Both the position numbers and the translations under genes were made by a program. 64,000 bases of DNA from Acanthamoeba lenticulata (lineage: Eukaryota > Discosea > Longamoebia > Acanthamoebidae). Of this stretch, positions 24,701 to 35,860 are shown in pieces. Positions within the stretch are counted from its first letter, which is position 1. The number at the start of each line of letters is the position of its first letter. The DNA lies in NCBI GenBank assembly GCA_002179805.1, contig NAVB01001014.1:1-64000 (forward strand), written 5' to 3'. The notes below the pieces were generated by a model. It worked only from the letters and a program-made list of their open reading frames with translations, did not search any database and had not been told where the DNA came from.

Positions 24701-25212
24701 AAGCCAAGAGACGTACCAAGCTTGAGGCGAGCGAGAAACGGGCCAGCGACGAGGCCGGCCAACTGCGAGCACGGGCCACACGTCAAGCAGGACTTGTGGT
24801 CCAGCGGGTGGACACCGTGGGCGGCGACCTCCGCCACGACCGGGGCGGCACCACCGCCGGTGAGACGAGCCGGGCAGCCCGCTTGTTCAACAACAGCTAC
24901 CCCTCCCTCATAGTGGCCATAGTACAAGCGCACGACCGGACTGGCGTGTTGGCCATCATCGACGACGACTACTTCTTCGAGGGCAGTTGCGCAACCAGGC
25001 CCTGCACTCACGCCACGGCCGGAAAGGGCGGAACAAAATCTTGTATTACGCTCAACCCGAGCGGCGAGGGCGCCTCCCTCGTGAAAATAAACATCCTTTT
25101 GCTCATGTGGCGACTTGTTGAACCTCTGGCGGTCGGCTCTTCTTCAGGGCTTGGGCAGAGATTCATCATGAAGGAGTACGGTCGAGTGAAGACCAGGCCT
25201 CACCGTGCTTGA
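21771..25212 (+). CDS. Membrane-anchored long coiled-coil protein with a captured oxidoreductase fragment at its C-terminus
   Basis: Four exons join in phase: introns 21916-22046, 22157-22285 and 22842-22939. The first two exons encode hydrophobic helices (LMTIITLLGLLSLNGFLVAL and VLTAVLLCSIGFGLYGVFV), so the protein is probably membrane-anchored at its N-terminus. A low-complexity linker with TTTTTT and an Asp run (DDDDDDDN) follows. From about 23190 to 24780 there is a long coiled coil of imperfect repeats built on AEWRAKLEASEKQARDEAG and QLQAQLNELRQQ, rich in Ala, Glu, Arg and Gln. The final 140 residues, from about 24787, are not coiled coil. They start with [14 protein letters not shown], which matches the oxidoreductase gene at 4009. 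Function unknown; a tethering or scaffolding role would suit the shape. Confidence 0.8.
21992..22016. repeat. (CT)n simple repeat
   Basis: CT dinucleotide run inside the first intron of the coiled-coil gene. A second CT-rich run lies at about 22171-22201 in the next intron. Both serve as polypyrimidine-rich intron sequence. Confidence 0.8.
24787..24960 (+). repeat. Dispersed fragment of the FAD-Rieske oxidoreductase gene
   Basis: The first 29 bases (24787-24815) are identical to 4005-4033 of oxidoreductase copy 1, including the last four bases of that gene's intron. Beyond that, similarity continues with substitutions and small indels to about 24960: FNNSYPSLIV against [10 protein letters not shown], and HDRTGV against LDRAGV. 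It is in frame with the coiled-coil protein. Confidence 0.8.
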
Positions 25213-25285
25213 AGCCGAGGAACATGGAAGAGAGGTTTATTGCCAACAAGTAAGAAGCGCTCAACACTAGCAGAGTTTAGAGAGA

Positions 25286-28200
25286 TCAGCGGAAGAAGAG
25301 GGCGTTGACTTCGGCAATGAGGGACGAGGCGAGCGTGGCGTTGTTTGACTTGATCTCCACGCTGAAGGACGTCGGGGACTTGATCTTGGCCAACACGATC
25401 ACGTGCAGCTCCTGCAACGAGCGCCCATAGAAGGACACGGCCGTGGGCGTGCGCTCCACCACCTCCACGTGAAGCGTGGTCTGCATGAGGATCAGTGACT
25501 GCACCAGGTCGCGGCCCTCACCCAGCGTCACGTTGGTCGAGGCCGTCTGCAACGATGGCCCCACGGTGCCTGTTCTCGCCCCCGCCACCGCCCAACAACA
25601 GAGGCAGACGTCAGAGCCCGAACCCTCACAGGGTTGAAGAGGATGATGTGTTGCGCTCGGGTACCGGAGGGGTCGAGGATGCCCATCAGGAAATCGGGGC
25701 TAAGCTTGATCGGCTGGATGAACGTGGAGGGCGGGAAGGTGAGCTCGAACGGCGTGCACTTGGCCGTCGACTCCAGCGGGCTCTGCAAGACAACCAACAA
25801 ACAGAGGACAGATGCATGAGCATGGTGGACACGTGCAGGGCGCGAGAGCAGGTTAGGGAGCAGGGCACCTTGTGGGTGTAGGAGAGGGAGCCCTTGATCT
25901 TCTGCGGCAGGACAAAGTTGGAGAGCGAGAAGATAAGCTGGTGAGCGCCGGACTGGCCCGGGCCGAGGTCGATCGCTAGCGAGAGACCAGAGACGAGCTT
26001 GGTCGACATGGTGTCGATCGTGGTGAAGGAAAAACCCGTGAGGGTGTCCGTCGCCGTCGTGTTGATGACGTTGAGGGCTGCCATGACCTTGTTGGGCTCT
26101 GACGGGTTGATCCTGAAGGTGTACACCACGCGCACGGCGCCATCGGACAAAAGCGTCGTCGGTGGCGGCACGGCGGCCTGCTGCGCCGGGACGGTGCCGC
26201 GCGACTGCTGCGCGGGGGACTCGGACTTGCGGCTGCTGTGGTGTCGGTCGCTGCGGTGGTGGCGCGACGATGAGCTCTTCCGGGTCTCGTCCTCGCTCGA
26301 GAGCGGAAGCAGGTTGCCCGTTGACTGCTTAGACGATGACTTGTCCTTCTCATCGCGCGACTTGTGCCTCTTCTCATCCTTCTCCCTGTAATTTGCAAAT
26401 CTACAAGTTAGCAAAATGAATGTTTAAATCTAAATATAAAAATAGAGTAAAAGGTGGATGCGGTGACGTACTTCTTCCTCTTCTTGTCCTTCTTGTAGTC
26501 GGCGAAGATGTCCTTCTCCTTCTTGTCTTTCTTGTCCTTGCTGCTGCTGGACTTGCGGTCGCCGTGCCGGCTGCTGCGCGACTTTGAGTCGTCCTTGTGC
26601 CGGCCACTGCGCGACTCCTCCTTCTTGCGGCTGCTCGACGAGCTCCGCCTGTCCTTGTCGCGGCCACTGCTCGACGGCACGCTTGGCGACACCGAGACCT
26701 CCGGCAGCGACGAGTAGGAGCTCGACATGGGAGACGGAGTGGTCGGGGCACCACCAACGGCAGCCATGGACGGCGAGGCGATCTGCTCATAGGTCGGGGC
26801 CGGAGAAGACAGCGACGGCAAGTGATCGAGGAAGCTCAGGCCAGGTGACGAGGGCGCCGCCGTGACCGTCACTGGGGACGAAGGACCCTTGGGGCTCGAG
26901 ATGTCGATCAGGCGCGGTCCGGCCTCGTAAGACCGTATGTGCGCGGGCTTCTCGGCCGGCGTGGCCGACGACGAGCTACGGCTTGACGACCTGTGGCGCC
27001 GCTCCTTGTCATCGTGTCGGTGGCGGCTCTTGCGGTCCTTGCCCTCGCGATCGCGATCGCGGTGCTTGCCCTCCTTGTCACCGTGGTGGCGGCTGGACCG
27101 GTGCCGGCCCTCCTTTTTGTCCTTCTTGCCCACGGGCTCCTCGGGCTTTTTGACCTGCGACGCGACGACGCGGTGCTGCTGGGTGGGCAAGTTCTCGTGA
27201 GCCTCCAGCGGACGGCTCAGATCGATGTCAGCATAAATGCCGCTCTTCTTCTTGGGGTCGTCTTCCACGTCCGAGTTGCTGTCGTCCATGTCGTCGGGCA
27301 TCTCGTAGCCCTTGTTGATAACCGGCTTGGCGTGGCGCCGCGACCGCTTCTTGACCTTGCGCGAGAACGGATCTTTGCCCACGCAAACGTAACAGAGGTA
27401 AATAAATGAATAAAATAAATGAGCAGAATAAATATGAATTGAATTAAATACAAAGTGGGAAGGAAAGGTACCGTGGATGCCCAGGTCAGCGACAGAGGCA
27501 ACGGGCGGAGGCTCAGTGTGCTCGTCAACAAAGTCCTCGCGGGAGGGGCGACGAGCATTATCACCGGTGAGGATGTAGGCTGACTGCGGCCGGTTGACCT
27601 TCTTCTTAACCTCGGTGCTCTCGCTCCTCTCGCGGTGCTTGCTGCCGAACCAGTCACCTTCGCGGTCGGAGCTGTTGGACTCACTCTCGGACTCGGATTC
27701 CGACTCCTCTGACTCGGACTCGGGCACCTCATTGATCTGCGCGTCGAGGTCGAGGCCCTCTGGCGGCCGCACCTTCTTCTGCGCCTTGGGGGCCACCGGG
27801 TTGAGCGGCTGCTCGAAGATGGAGTAGACCTCCTGCGCAAGCGAGGCACCGTTGTCCTCGCTGGCCTTGCGCAGCTCGTTGTAAAGGGAGACCATTTCAT
27901 AAGCAAAGCATGCCTGGCATTCCGTACATATCAGTCGTTTGCACCGAAAGCGAGAAGAGAGACGGGGAAAGTTGCGTACGCGCTCCTGGACTTCGAGGTG
28001 GACAGACTGCTTGAAGACAGGAAGCCGAATCAGCATCGTGTTGATGATCTGCTCCAGGGACTCCGGGGGCAGGCTGTCGTGCAGTAACATGTGGAAGAAA
28101 AAAACGTCAGTTGAATCGATTTGATTGATCAGGAAAATGGTAACGCAGAAGAAAAGACGTACGTGAATGTGCGACCGCCTTCGCCGTTGTCCTCACCGTC

Positions 28201-30564
28201 CTCATCGTCGTCGTCATCGGGCAGAGTGATGGACTGGTAGGTGGCTTTGAGGGCCTGCGCGAAGAGCTTGAGGATGTTCTGCATGTAGATGGCCTGAATC
28301 TCCGCTGGCAGGGAGACAATCCTTGGCTGCAGCAGCACTTCCATGAGCTCCACAAAGTTGCGTGAATACCTAGTGCGTGGTACGGCCACACATGAGCGTC
28401 ATCATAACGAGGAAAACGAAAGAAAAGAAAAGAAAAAGCTGAGCTTACGTGGCAAACTCGCCTACGACCCAGGCGGCGGCGTAGAGGACTTCCTGCACCG
28501 AGGAACCCTGGCCCTCATTGAAGAGAGTCGAATCGCGCAGGAGCTGGATCATGCTCTTCACGCCGAAGGATCGCACCACATTCACGCGAATGATGACGTC
28601 CATGAACTGCGACGAAATCAACTTGCCTTTGCGTGGGAAAGTGAAGTAAATAGCATAACGAATTTCGGAAGGTGAGTCTTTGCCAAAGTGCAGTAAGGCG
28701 CGTGAAAGAGGGCGTACCGTGCTTGGTTCCGGGACCGATGACACGGACAAGGGTCATGAGAACAGTGATGTACCACTCAAAGTCAGTCACGTAGTGGTAG
28801 CTGTCCTGGTTGCAGATGCTGATAATCTTCTCGATCAAGTTGTCCTTGTAGTGCCCATCAGCCGTGTTGACGTGCTCGATAAGCTTCTTGACGATGTCAC
28901 GCAGGTTCTTCTTGGTTACCATGCCCGTCAGCAGGTCCAGCGCCCTGTGTCGCGCGACGACATGTGAGTTTACGTCTCAATGGAAGAAGCCATGACGGAA
29001 GGAGGCTGGCCCACCTCAGACGAATTGTGATATCGGGGTCTTCGAGACACTTGATGATAAGGTCCCGGTGTTCCCCGACGGCCTTCGGGTGCACCTTCAT
29101 GATGTTGTTGAGTGCAAGGAGACCCAGATACTTCAAGTTCTGGTCGGGATCCTCAATAAATGTGCGCAGCTTGGTGATGCACAGACGCATCAGCGGAATC
29201 TTGTGCGAGAGACCAATGATGCACGTCTGCAGACAGGAAGCGCCGTTAGATGAACGCACACCACAAAATTTCATCACAGGAAGGAGTGGACACGGTACCT
29301 GGATGCACTCATAGAGGAGGGACATGGCCGTGGTGGTATTGATCAGGTTGGTGAGCGGCTGGACCAGGCGCTTCGCCAGCCTCTTTTCCAACGGAGTGAG
29401 GGCTCCAAACTACGAAGTAGGAAATGTGAGAGTGAGTGTGCAACTCCAAAGTGACAAAAAGGATGAATGAGAGCGAGGTGAGCACCAGCTTGATGATCTT
29501 AATGAGCATCCAGTTGTTGGTTGATGATTGGAGGATCTTGAACAGCGTCGGGGCGAGAGGGAGATAGTTCTTCGGGTTCTTACGTGCCAGCTCACAGATG
29601 ACGTTGACCGCGGCCGAGATGACAGCTGTGATGAAAATTGGTCAGAGTTGGCGCCTACGCCAAGAGGAAAAGTGACGATAACAACGCACACTGGTCAGGG
29701 TCCTCCAGCCTCTCCTTAAGGCGAGGGAACGAGGGACGAAGCGCTTCGGGGAACTTCAAGAAGATCTTGTACAGCACGAGGATGCCCTTCTTCCTCAAAT
29801 AGGCACGCGACGAGTTGAGCACGGCCACAATGTCCGCAGCAAGATCACGAGCCAAATCCGGGGTGCAGATGTTGGCAAGACTGAGGACAAGCAGAGATGA
29901 GAAGGGGCGCTACATCGAAGCAAATAAAAAATTGAGTTCAAGAAGTACCAATTCAGGGCTATGCCAGCCTCGTACTGGTTGGGAACAGTCAAAGCCTGTG
30001 GCAACGACACACGATTAGCGCTGGTTGGTCTTTTACGCCAAGTTCAATGAATTTGGATTTTACCTTCTTGAAAAGGGAGGTGGTGAGCATGACCACCTCG
30101 GTGCCTTCGTGGAAGGACTGAGCAGCAGCCAAGTAGCCAATCCGTTTGTTGGTGAAGGTGGGCTGCGACATCACCTCAACAATGTTGAAGGCCGCCCAGC
30201 TGATGTCATAGCCCAACATTTGCAACTGTCAAAAGGCCCAAATGAGCGACCAAAGATTTCAGCGCTACACGAAGGAGGATAACATGTACATAAGTGAGCT
30301 TCTGCACAGCGAGCGCCTTCTTTTGATGATTTTCCTCCTTGAGCTCTTCTTTGATCTCCTGCAAGCAGTCGCGAATGTAATTGGCCTCCTCCTTCTTGTG
30401 GGCACGGATGCCGCGAACGAGATCTTGGACATCCTTCTGCCCACCCCACATGTCGGAGGTTGCTTTGGACAGCGCCTGCAAGTTTGCTGATTTTTTGTAT
30501 TAATGCAGTGAGCTCTTTGTGATCCATCCAGTGTAAATGTCTCCCTCTCCTTACCTTGCGCCAT
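25286..30564 (-). CDS. AP3D1: AP-3 adaptor complex subunit delta
   Basis: Large subunit of the AP-3 coat, which sorts cargo from endosomes/Golgi to lysosome-related compartments. The first exon (ATG 30564) splices to give MAQANLQALSKATSDMW. The adaptin trunk follows with family hallmarks: DLVRGIRAHKKEE, QMLGYDISWAAFNIVEVMSQ, KRIGYLAAAQSFHEGTEV, PDLARDLAADI, FPRLKERLEDPDQ, NLKYLGLLALNNIMK and EVLYAAAWVVGEFA. The hinge is long, with Asp/Ser/Lys-rich runs (SESEESESESES, KKDKKEGRHRSS). The C-terminal part (VVYTFRINPSEPNKVMAALN, FELTFPPSTFIQP) is beta-rich and ear-like. Stop ends at 25286. At least 12 introns; exact boundaries in the hinge are approximate. The CHD gene is 178 bp upstream on the same strand. 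Confidence 0.93.
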
Positions 30565-30742
30565 TGCTGAATGAATGCGCAGCCTTGGCCTCTCCTCTAA
30601 AGTTGATGACCAGGCAAAACAAGGTTCACTTCTGCTTGTTGGCCCGGAAATAGCTGTTGACGAATCCTGACAATAACTCAAACTACGGCATTCGAACCCG
30701 ACACGATTGTTTCCATTTGCGGCTGCGTTCTTTGGGTTGGGT

Positions 30743-33700
30743 TCATTCTTTGGGCAGGACCTTCGCCCAGAAGTCGGGGTCGTTGACGTCCACCTCAGGG
30801 ACTGGCGAAGAGGTCAGGGAGCAGCGTGCAAGAATCGTGTCGATGTCTTCCTCCTTGAAGGTTTGTTCCACCTCTTTCTGATCTTCTCCAAACGTGGAGT
30901 AGGCGCCAAACTTGAGCAACGACTCGAGCTCCGTCTTGTCCAGTTGTGGTTGCGCTTCCTCGTGCTCTGTCCCTGGTGGAGAGCGACAGTCAAACATCAA
31001 GGCCGTGATTGCAAGCCAACAGCATCAGCGGCACCTGGAGGAACCATGTTGCCCAGCACGGCTTGGTCAAGACCCAGCTTGCGCGAAGCGCGCTCGAAGG
31101 CGATCCACTCGACAGTGTGCTTTGTAAGGAGCCTGAACACTTTGACCTTGCGCGTCTGGCCCATGCGCTGGCAAAGGGCCGTCGCCCGGAGATCGTTCTG
31201 CGGGTTCCAATCACTGTCATAGAAGACGACCGTATCAGCTGCCGTCAGGTTGAGGCCCAGACCGCCTGCTCGTGTGCTTAGCAAGAACACGTTTCGGTTG
31301 GAGTCCTGTGTCCAATTAAAATAGAAAATTAATGTCGTTTCGATTGAAAAATAATCATGAAAATAAAAAGATTACCTTGCGGCTGAAGCGGTCGACAGCA
31401 GCCTGGCGTTCGTTCACCTGGACGGAGCCGTCGATGCGCTCGTGTGGATACTTGCGGAAGTTGAGGTAGTCCTCAAGAATGTCCAGCATGCGCGCCATTT
31501 GCGAGAAGATGAGCACTTTGTGCCCGTCGGCGATGAGCTGCGGCAGCAGCTTGTCGAGGAGGACCAGCTTTCCCGAACTCTCGACGAGCATCCGCTCGGC
31601 CTCCTGTTCATTCGACTCGTGACCCGCGATCTGCGCCTCAGCTCCGTAAATCAGGTACGGGTGCTGCACAGTCACATCGCAATCGTGGAGAGAGATAGAA
31701 GATCAGTTCAATTGTTCGTGGGCATATTCAGCGATGATGATGAAGAAGGAGAAGACGTGCATTGCAACACTTGCGGAGCTGCAAAACAACATTTGTTGTG
31801 TTTGTCGCGTTGCCGCCCTGGCCCAGGAATGTCGTGTTCTGCGTGGTGTGGATGTGCTTAGAACGTAACTCTGTGGAGGCAGATAGAAAGAGGACCTTTT
31901 CGATGATGGCTCTGTAGTATTTTTTCTGCACGGTGGTGAGTTCTGCTTCGATGATGGTCTCTTCCTCCTGCTTGACCTTCTCCTCCTTCACATCCTCCTG
32001 CAATCGTCGAAGCTGCAGGTTTTGTTAGTGAGTCAAGAAGGAGTCTGTGTGGGTTCAGCGGAGGGAAAGGAGCTGGTACCAGGTAAGGCTGCAGCAGCTT
32101 TTGGAGGGCCATCACTTGGCTCGCATCCATGAGATTGCCGAATTGGGCGATAAAATCCTCGAATGAGCTGATTTGCAGGGAGAAAATAGACGAGTGCAGC
32201 ACCAGAGTGAGTGGCCATAGAAAGAGAGGACAGAATGAGGGCCAGTTTCACGCACTTGAACGTGTGAGGGTCAAGCAAGTTGAGGAGCGTCCACAGCTCC
32301 TCCACACTGTTCTGGAGGGGCGTGCCCGTGAGTAGCAAAATGTTGGAGAAGTTGTAGAGCCGCAACTCGAGCGCCAGCTTGCTGTTCTGCTCCACCAAAA
32401 AGACGATGAAGATGATCAGCAGTGGCGCGGAGGCGATTAACAGTGGAAGCTGGGTCAACCTTGTTCTTGAGGCGGTGCGCCTCGTCGATCACAGCGTAGC
32501 GCCACGCGATGGGGCGGAGGAACGCGCTATCGACCAAGACAGTCTCGTAGCTAGTGACGAGCACATCCCACTTGTACAGGTTCGGGACGGGCTGGCGGGT
32601 GCTGCTGTCGCGATAGTGCCACTCGTGCTGGCGGATGACTTTCCGAGCGGTCGGTGGCCCGTAATAGACGACCACGTTCATGTCTGCGAACGTGTGGTGG
32701 AGGATGAGCCGCGGCTCAGGTTGTCAATGCATCATAACGCCGTAAGCAGAAGATAACGACAGCGGCATTACCTGTCCAGTTCTCAAGCTCACGTTTCCAG
32801 TGACCGATGGTGGCGAGTGGTGCGATGACGAGGAAGGGTCCGCGGATCTTCTCCACGTTGAACAAGTGCCACATGACGGCTATGCTCTGCACGGATTTGC
32901 CTGTTGGAATGTGAACAACGTTGAGAATCACCCGATCTGCCATGACAATCTGCGCCAAGACAATGGGGGCTGGAGTACCAAGGCCCATTTCGTCGGCAAG
33001 GAGGCAGTTTCGTTGCTGGTGCCAGTTGAACAGAAGCCAATTTAGGCCGTCCACCTGAAAGGGGCGCAGCAGGTTGCCATCTTTGAATCTATGGCCAAAA
33101 CATAACATCAGTGACATGATCATGTCGTGTTTGTTGGCAAACGCACTCAGGCGACTCTGCGTATGGCCGCCATTCAGTAGCCTCAGGGCGCTGGCCGACG
33201 TTGGAGGTGGGCGGCACCTGATTGATGCGCTTGAAGCGCGCGACTTTTTCGTCATCCTGTAGTGGTGTTGTTTACACACGACTCAGTCGCAAGTTGATGC
33301 ACAAGCTTGGGGGTTCGCTCATCACTAGCATGCGACAGACTGCCATGTACATGAATATCAGTGGCGCGCTCCCACGTGCTCTCGTCGTAGGGCATGGAAT
33401 GCCACTTGATAAGGTATTTGGTGATCTGATTGCCCTCTTCATCCGGCTCCAGAGACTCGTCAAGGATGCGGTCTACCTGCACAAACTCTGGGTTGAAGGG
33501 CTTGTCGCCTTCTGCCAGTGGCGCCGACGGGTGACTGAGGTAGCGCGCCAGCTTGGCCTTTCCCGAGGGTTCAACCAGGATGTCGGATTCAAGCAGCCAC
33601 TCGACGTGCAGGAACGATTGGCCCTAGCCACTGCTGTGTGAGCAGTAGTAGGAGGGAAGGAGGAGCAAACAAACAAGCTTCATGAAGGTACCTTCCATTT

Positions 33701-33959
33701 GACGAGGTACTTCCTCACGGTATGGCCACTCTCGGATACGTCCTTGTGTCCCAGAATCTTTTCAATCACTTGCTTGTGCTCCTCTTCTGCTCCGCTAAAC
33801 CGTTAAACAAATGAGGCCATGAAAGAAGGCCCAGCTTGGCTTACCGAAAGACTCATCCTCTTCCTCGGCGTAGTTGACTCGTTGCCTTTCGCGCAGGCCC
33901 CTCATCCTTCGCTTTTTTGTCTCGCTGCTGTCTTCAATATTTTCCACTAACGCTCTCAT
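30743..33959 (-). CDS. CHD-type chromodomain helicase (SNF2 chromatin remodeller)
   Basis: An ATP-driven nucleosome remodeller. Two chromodomains come first: one with VRKYLVKWK, then one with [17 protein letters not shown]. The SNF2 motor starts at [13 protein letters not shown]. Motif I ([13 protein letters not shown]) is formed across an intron near 32905-32985 and has GKS rather than GKT. Then come [19 protein letters not shown], the C-lobe ([36 protein letters not shown]) and motif VI ([17 protein letters not shown]), with RMGQ in place of the usual RIGQ. The C-terminus keeps [11 protein letters not shown] and the acidic DIDTILAR block seen in CHD proteins. ATG 33959 gives a basic/acidic lead-in ([11 protein letters not shown]). 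About ten introns. The start is 170 bp from a divergent intronless gene. Confidence 0.9.
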
Positions 33960-34129
33960 TTCTTTGCTTCGATATTGTCCAGAAAAAATTGAGGGGGGAA
34001 ATCAAACATGCGATTCGTTCGCGGGGCGGGGCACCATCCAATAGCGCCATAACCTCTGCTAAACCGACGAGATAAAAACTCGGTCTCCTCTTTCGTTCTA
34101 CATTCAACCTCATCAAGATATACACCTGC

Positions 34130-35788
34130 ATGCAGAGCTACGAGGAGTCGACGTCCGTGTTGGTGGTTGGAGGTGGCCTGGTTGGGCTCTCCGCGGCCAT
34201 GTTCTTGGCTGCGCGAGGCGTGCCGACAGTTCTGGTCGAACGGCACGCCGGCAGTTCACCGCATCCTCGCGCCATCGGCTACACCGCTCGAACCCTCGAG
34301 CTGTTCCGAGCCATTGACGGCCTCGGCTCATGCATCCCACCGACGGACCCTAGCTTCCACCTACGGCGAGTCAAGGCCGAGAGCCTTGCCGGCAAGTGGT
34401 TCGACGAAACGACGTGGACTCCTCAGAACAAGCAAGAACAGGACAAGCAGAAAGTGGAGTACTCGCCCTGTTCCGGCACAGCAATGGCGCAGGACCTCCT
34501 CGAGCCGATTCTCAGGAAAAAGGCCATTGAGCTGGGCGCCGATGTGAGGATGTCCACCGAATTGATCCGGTTCGAAATCGATGACGACAGCGGCAAGCAC
34601 GATCATACCAAAGGCGGTGTCGCTGCGTGGCTGCGCGAAAGAGGCGGTAGGGAGTACGTGCTCCAGGCGTCGTACATGATCGCCGCCGATGGTCACCGCA
34701 GCCCTGTCCGAGAGACCTTGGGCATTAGCCGGAGCGGTCGAGGCCACATGCGCACGGTCAACAGCATCCTTTTCAGGGCCGACCTTAACGAGTATCTCCT
34801 TAAAGGAGTGAGTCAGTTCGACATTCGGCAGGACGACGGCTTTCAGGGTTTCCTCACGACCTACCAGGACGGACGCTGGGTCTTAATTCTTCCCACCCAT
34901 CTCGACCAGTGCCGCGACTTTGAGAAGGCCGACGAGGCAGAGCTTGCAGCGCTGGTCGAGAAAGCCATCGGAAGGACAGACAAGGACATAGAAATCATCA
35001 CGACTGGCCAGTGGGAGATGAGCGCTCTGATCGCTGACCAATTCGCCGCAGGCCGTCGCATCTTCCTGGCGGGAGACGCAGCGCACATGCTTCCGCCCAA
35101 CCGTGGCGGGTGGGGAGCTAACACAGGCATCGAAGACGTTCACAACCTGGCGTGGAAACTTGCCGCAGTACTGGCAGGATCGTCTTCGCCTCGCCTGCTC
35201 GATACCTACGACGCCGAACGCAGGCCGATAGCCTGGCTGCGCCACAACCAGATCTTTGTAAGGGAGGACTACAAAGCCCACGCTGGACAACTGTCTCTCG
35301 ACAACGCGACCATCATCGACGACATGGCCATGGAGCTTGGCCAGCTCTATCGCTCCTCCGCTGTCGCCTTTGTGGCTTCAGCGGAAGATTTGCCTCCGGC
35401 CCTCAAGCCAGACCAGTGGGCAGGACAGCCAGGCACTCGTGCGCCGCACCTGTGGCTAGTTCGAGAGCGAGACCAAGGCCGGGAGCGCATCTCGACTCTC
35501 GACCTCTTCCAGCGTGGATGGGTTCTGCTAACGGAAGACGAGCGCTGGCGATCGGCCGCTGAACCGATCGGAGTGGAGTGCGTCATCATCGGCACAGAAA
35601 TCAAGATGGAAAAGGCGATGGTCAGCTCCGAGTTCGCCACAGCCTTTGGAATCGGCACTACAGGCGCGACACTGATTCGACCGGACGGCTACGTGGCCTG
35701 GCGCTCGGTGGAGATTCCACGTTCTCCTGCCACTGAGTTGGCCCACGCGCTGGCGCAGGTGTCATCGTCGATCGTTAAGGACGAGTAG
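34130..35788 (+). CDS. FAD-dependent aromatic hydroxylase/monooxygenase, intronless
   Basis: A single uninterrupted frame of 552 residues. It carries the three signatures of group A flavoprotein monooxygenases: the FAD Rossmann motif (VVGGGLVGLSAAMFLA), the DG motif (AADGHRSPVRETLG) and the GD motif (FLAGDAAHMLPPNRGGWGAN) followed by EDVHNLAWKLAAVL. These enzymes use NAD(P)H and oxygen to hydroxylate phenolic or polyketide substrates. The C-terminal 150 residues, with GVECVIIGTE and IRPDGYVAWRS, fit the thioredoxin-like cap of the phenol hydroxylase/PheA group. In a window where nearly all genes have many introns, the intronless bacterial-type enzyme suggests lateral transfer. The substrate cannot be told. 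Confidence 0.88.
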   Translation: MQSYEESTSVLVVGGGLVGLSAAMFLAARGVPTVLVERHAGSSPHPRAIGYTARTLELFRAIDGLGSCIPPTDPSFHLRRVKAESLAGKWFDETTWTPQNKQEQDKQKVEYSPCSGTAMAQDLLEPILRKKAIELGADVRMSTELIRFEIDDDSGKHDHTKGGVAAWLRERGGREYVLQASYMIAADGHRSPVRETLGISRSGRGHMRTVNSILFRADLNEYLLKGVSQFDIRQDDGFQGFLTTYQDGRWVLILPTHLDQCRDFEKADEAELAALVEKAIGRTDKDIEIITTGQWEMSALIADQFAAGRRIFLAGDAAHMLPPNRGGWGANTGIEDVHNLAWKLAAVLAGSSSPRLLDTYDAERRPIAWLRHNQIFVREDYKAHAGQLSLDNATIIDDMAMELGQLYRSSAVAFVASAEDLPPALKPDQWAGQPGTRAPHLWLVRERDQGRERISTLDLFQRGWVLLTEDERWRSAAEPIGVECVIIGTEIKMEKAMVSSEFATAFGIGTTGATLIRPDGYVAWRSVEIPRSPATELAHALAQVSSSIVKDE

Positions 35789-35860
35789 ATGAATCTTTTT
35801 TTCGAAAAATTTCTTTTCTTTAAGATTGCAGCATTAAAAAAAATTCATTTGCGCCACGCC

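Noticed and set aside
23190..24780. Repeated DNA units that could suggest a CRISPR-like or satellite array
   Set aside because: Units are imperfect, in frame and encode coiled-coil heptads; there are no unique spacers.
23731..25011. 426-residue minus-strand open frame
   Set aside because: Antisense of the coiled-coil repeats; its repeated LGLL/LARLDLGAPLG pattern mirrors the Ala/Glu/Arg repeats on the coding strand.
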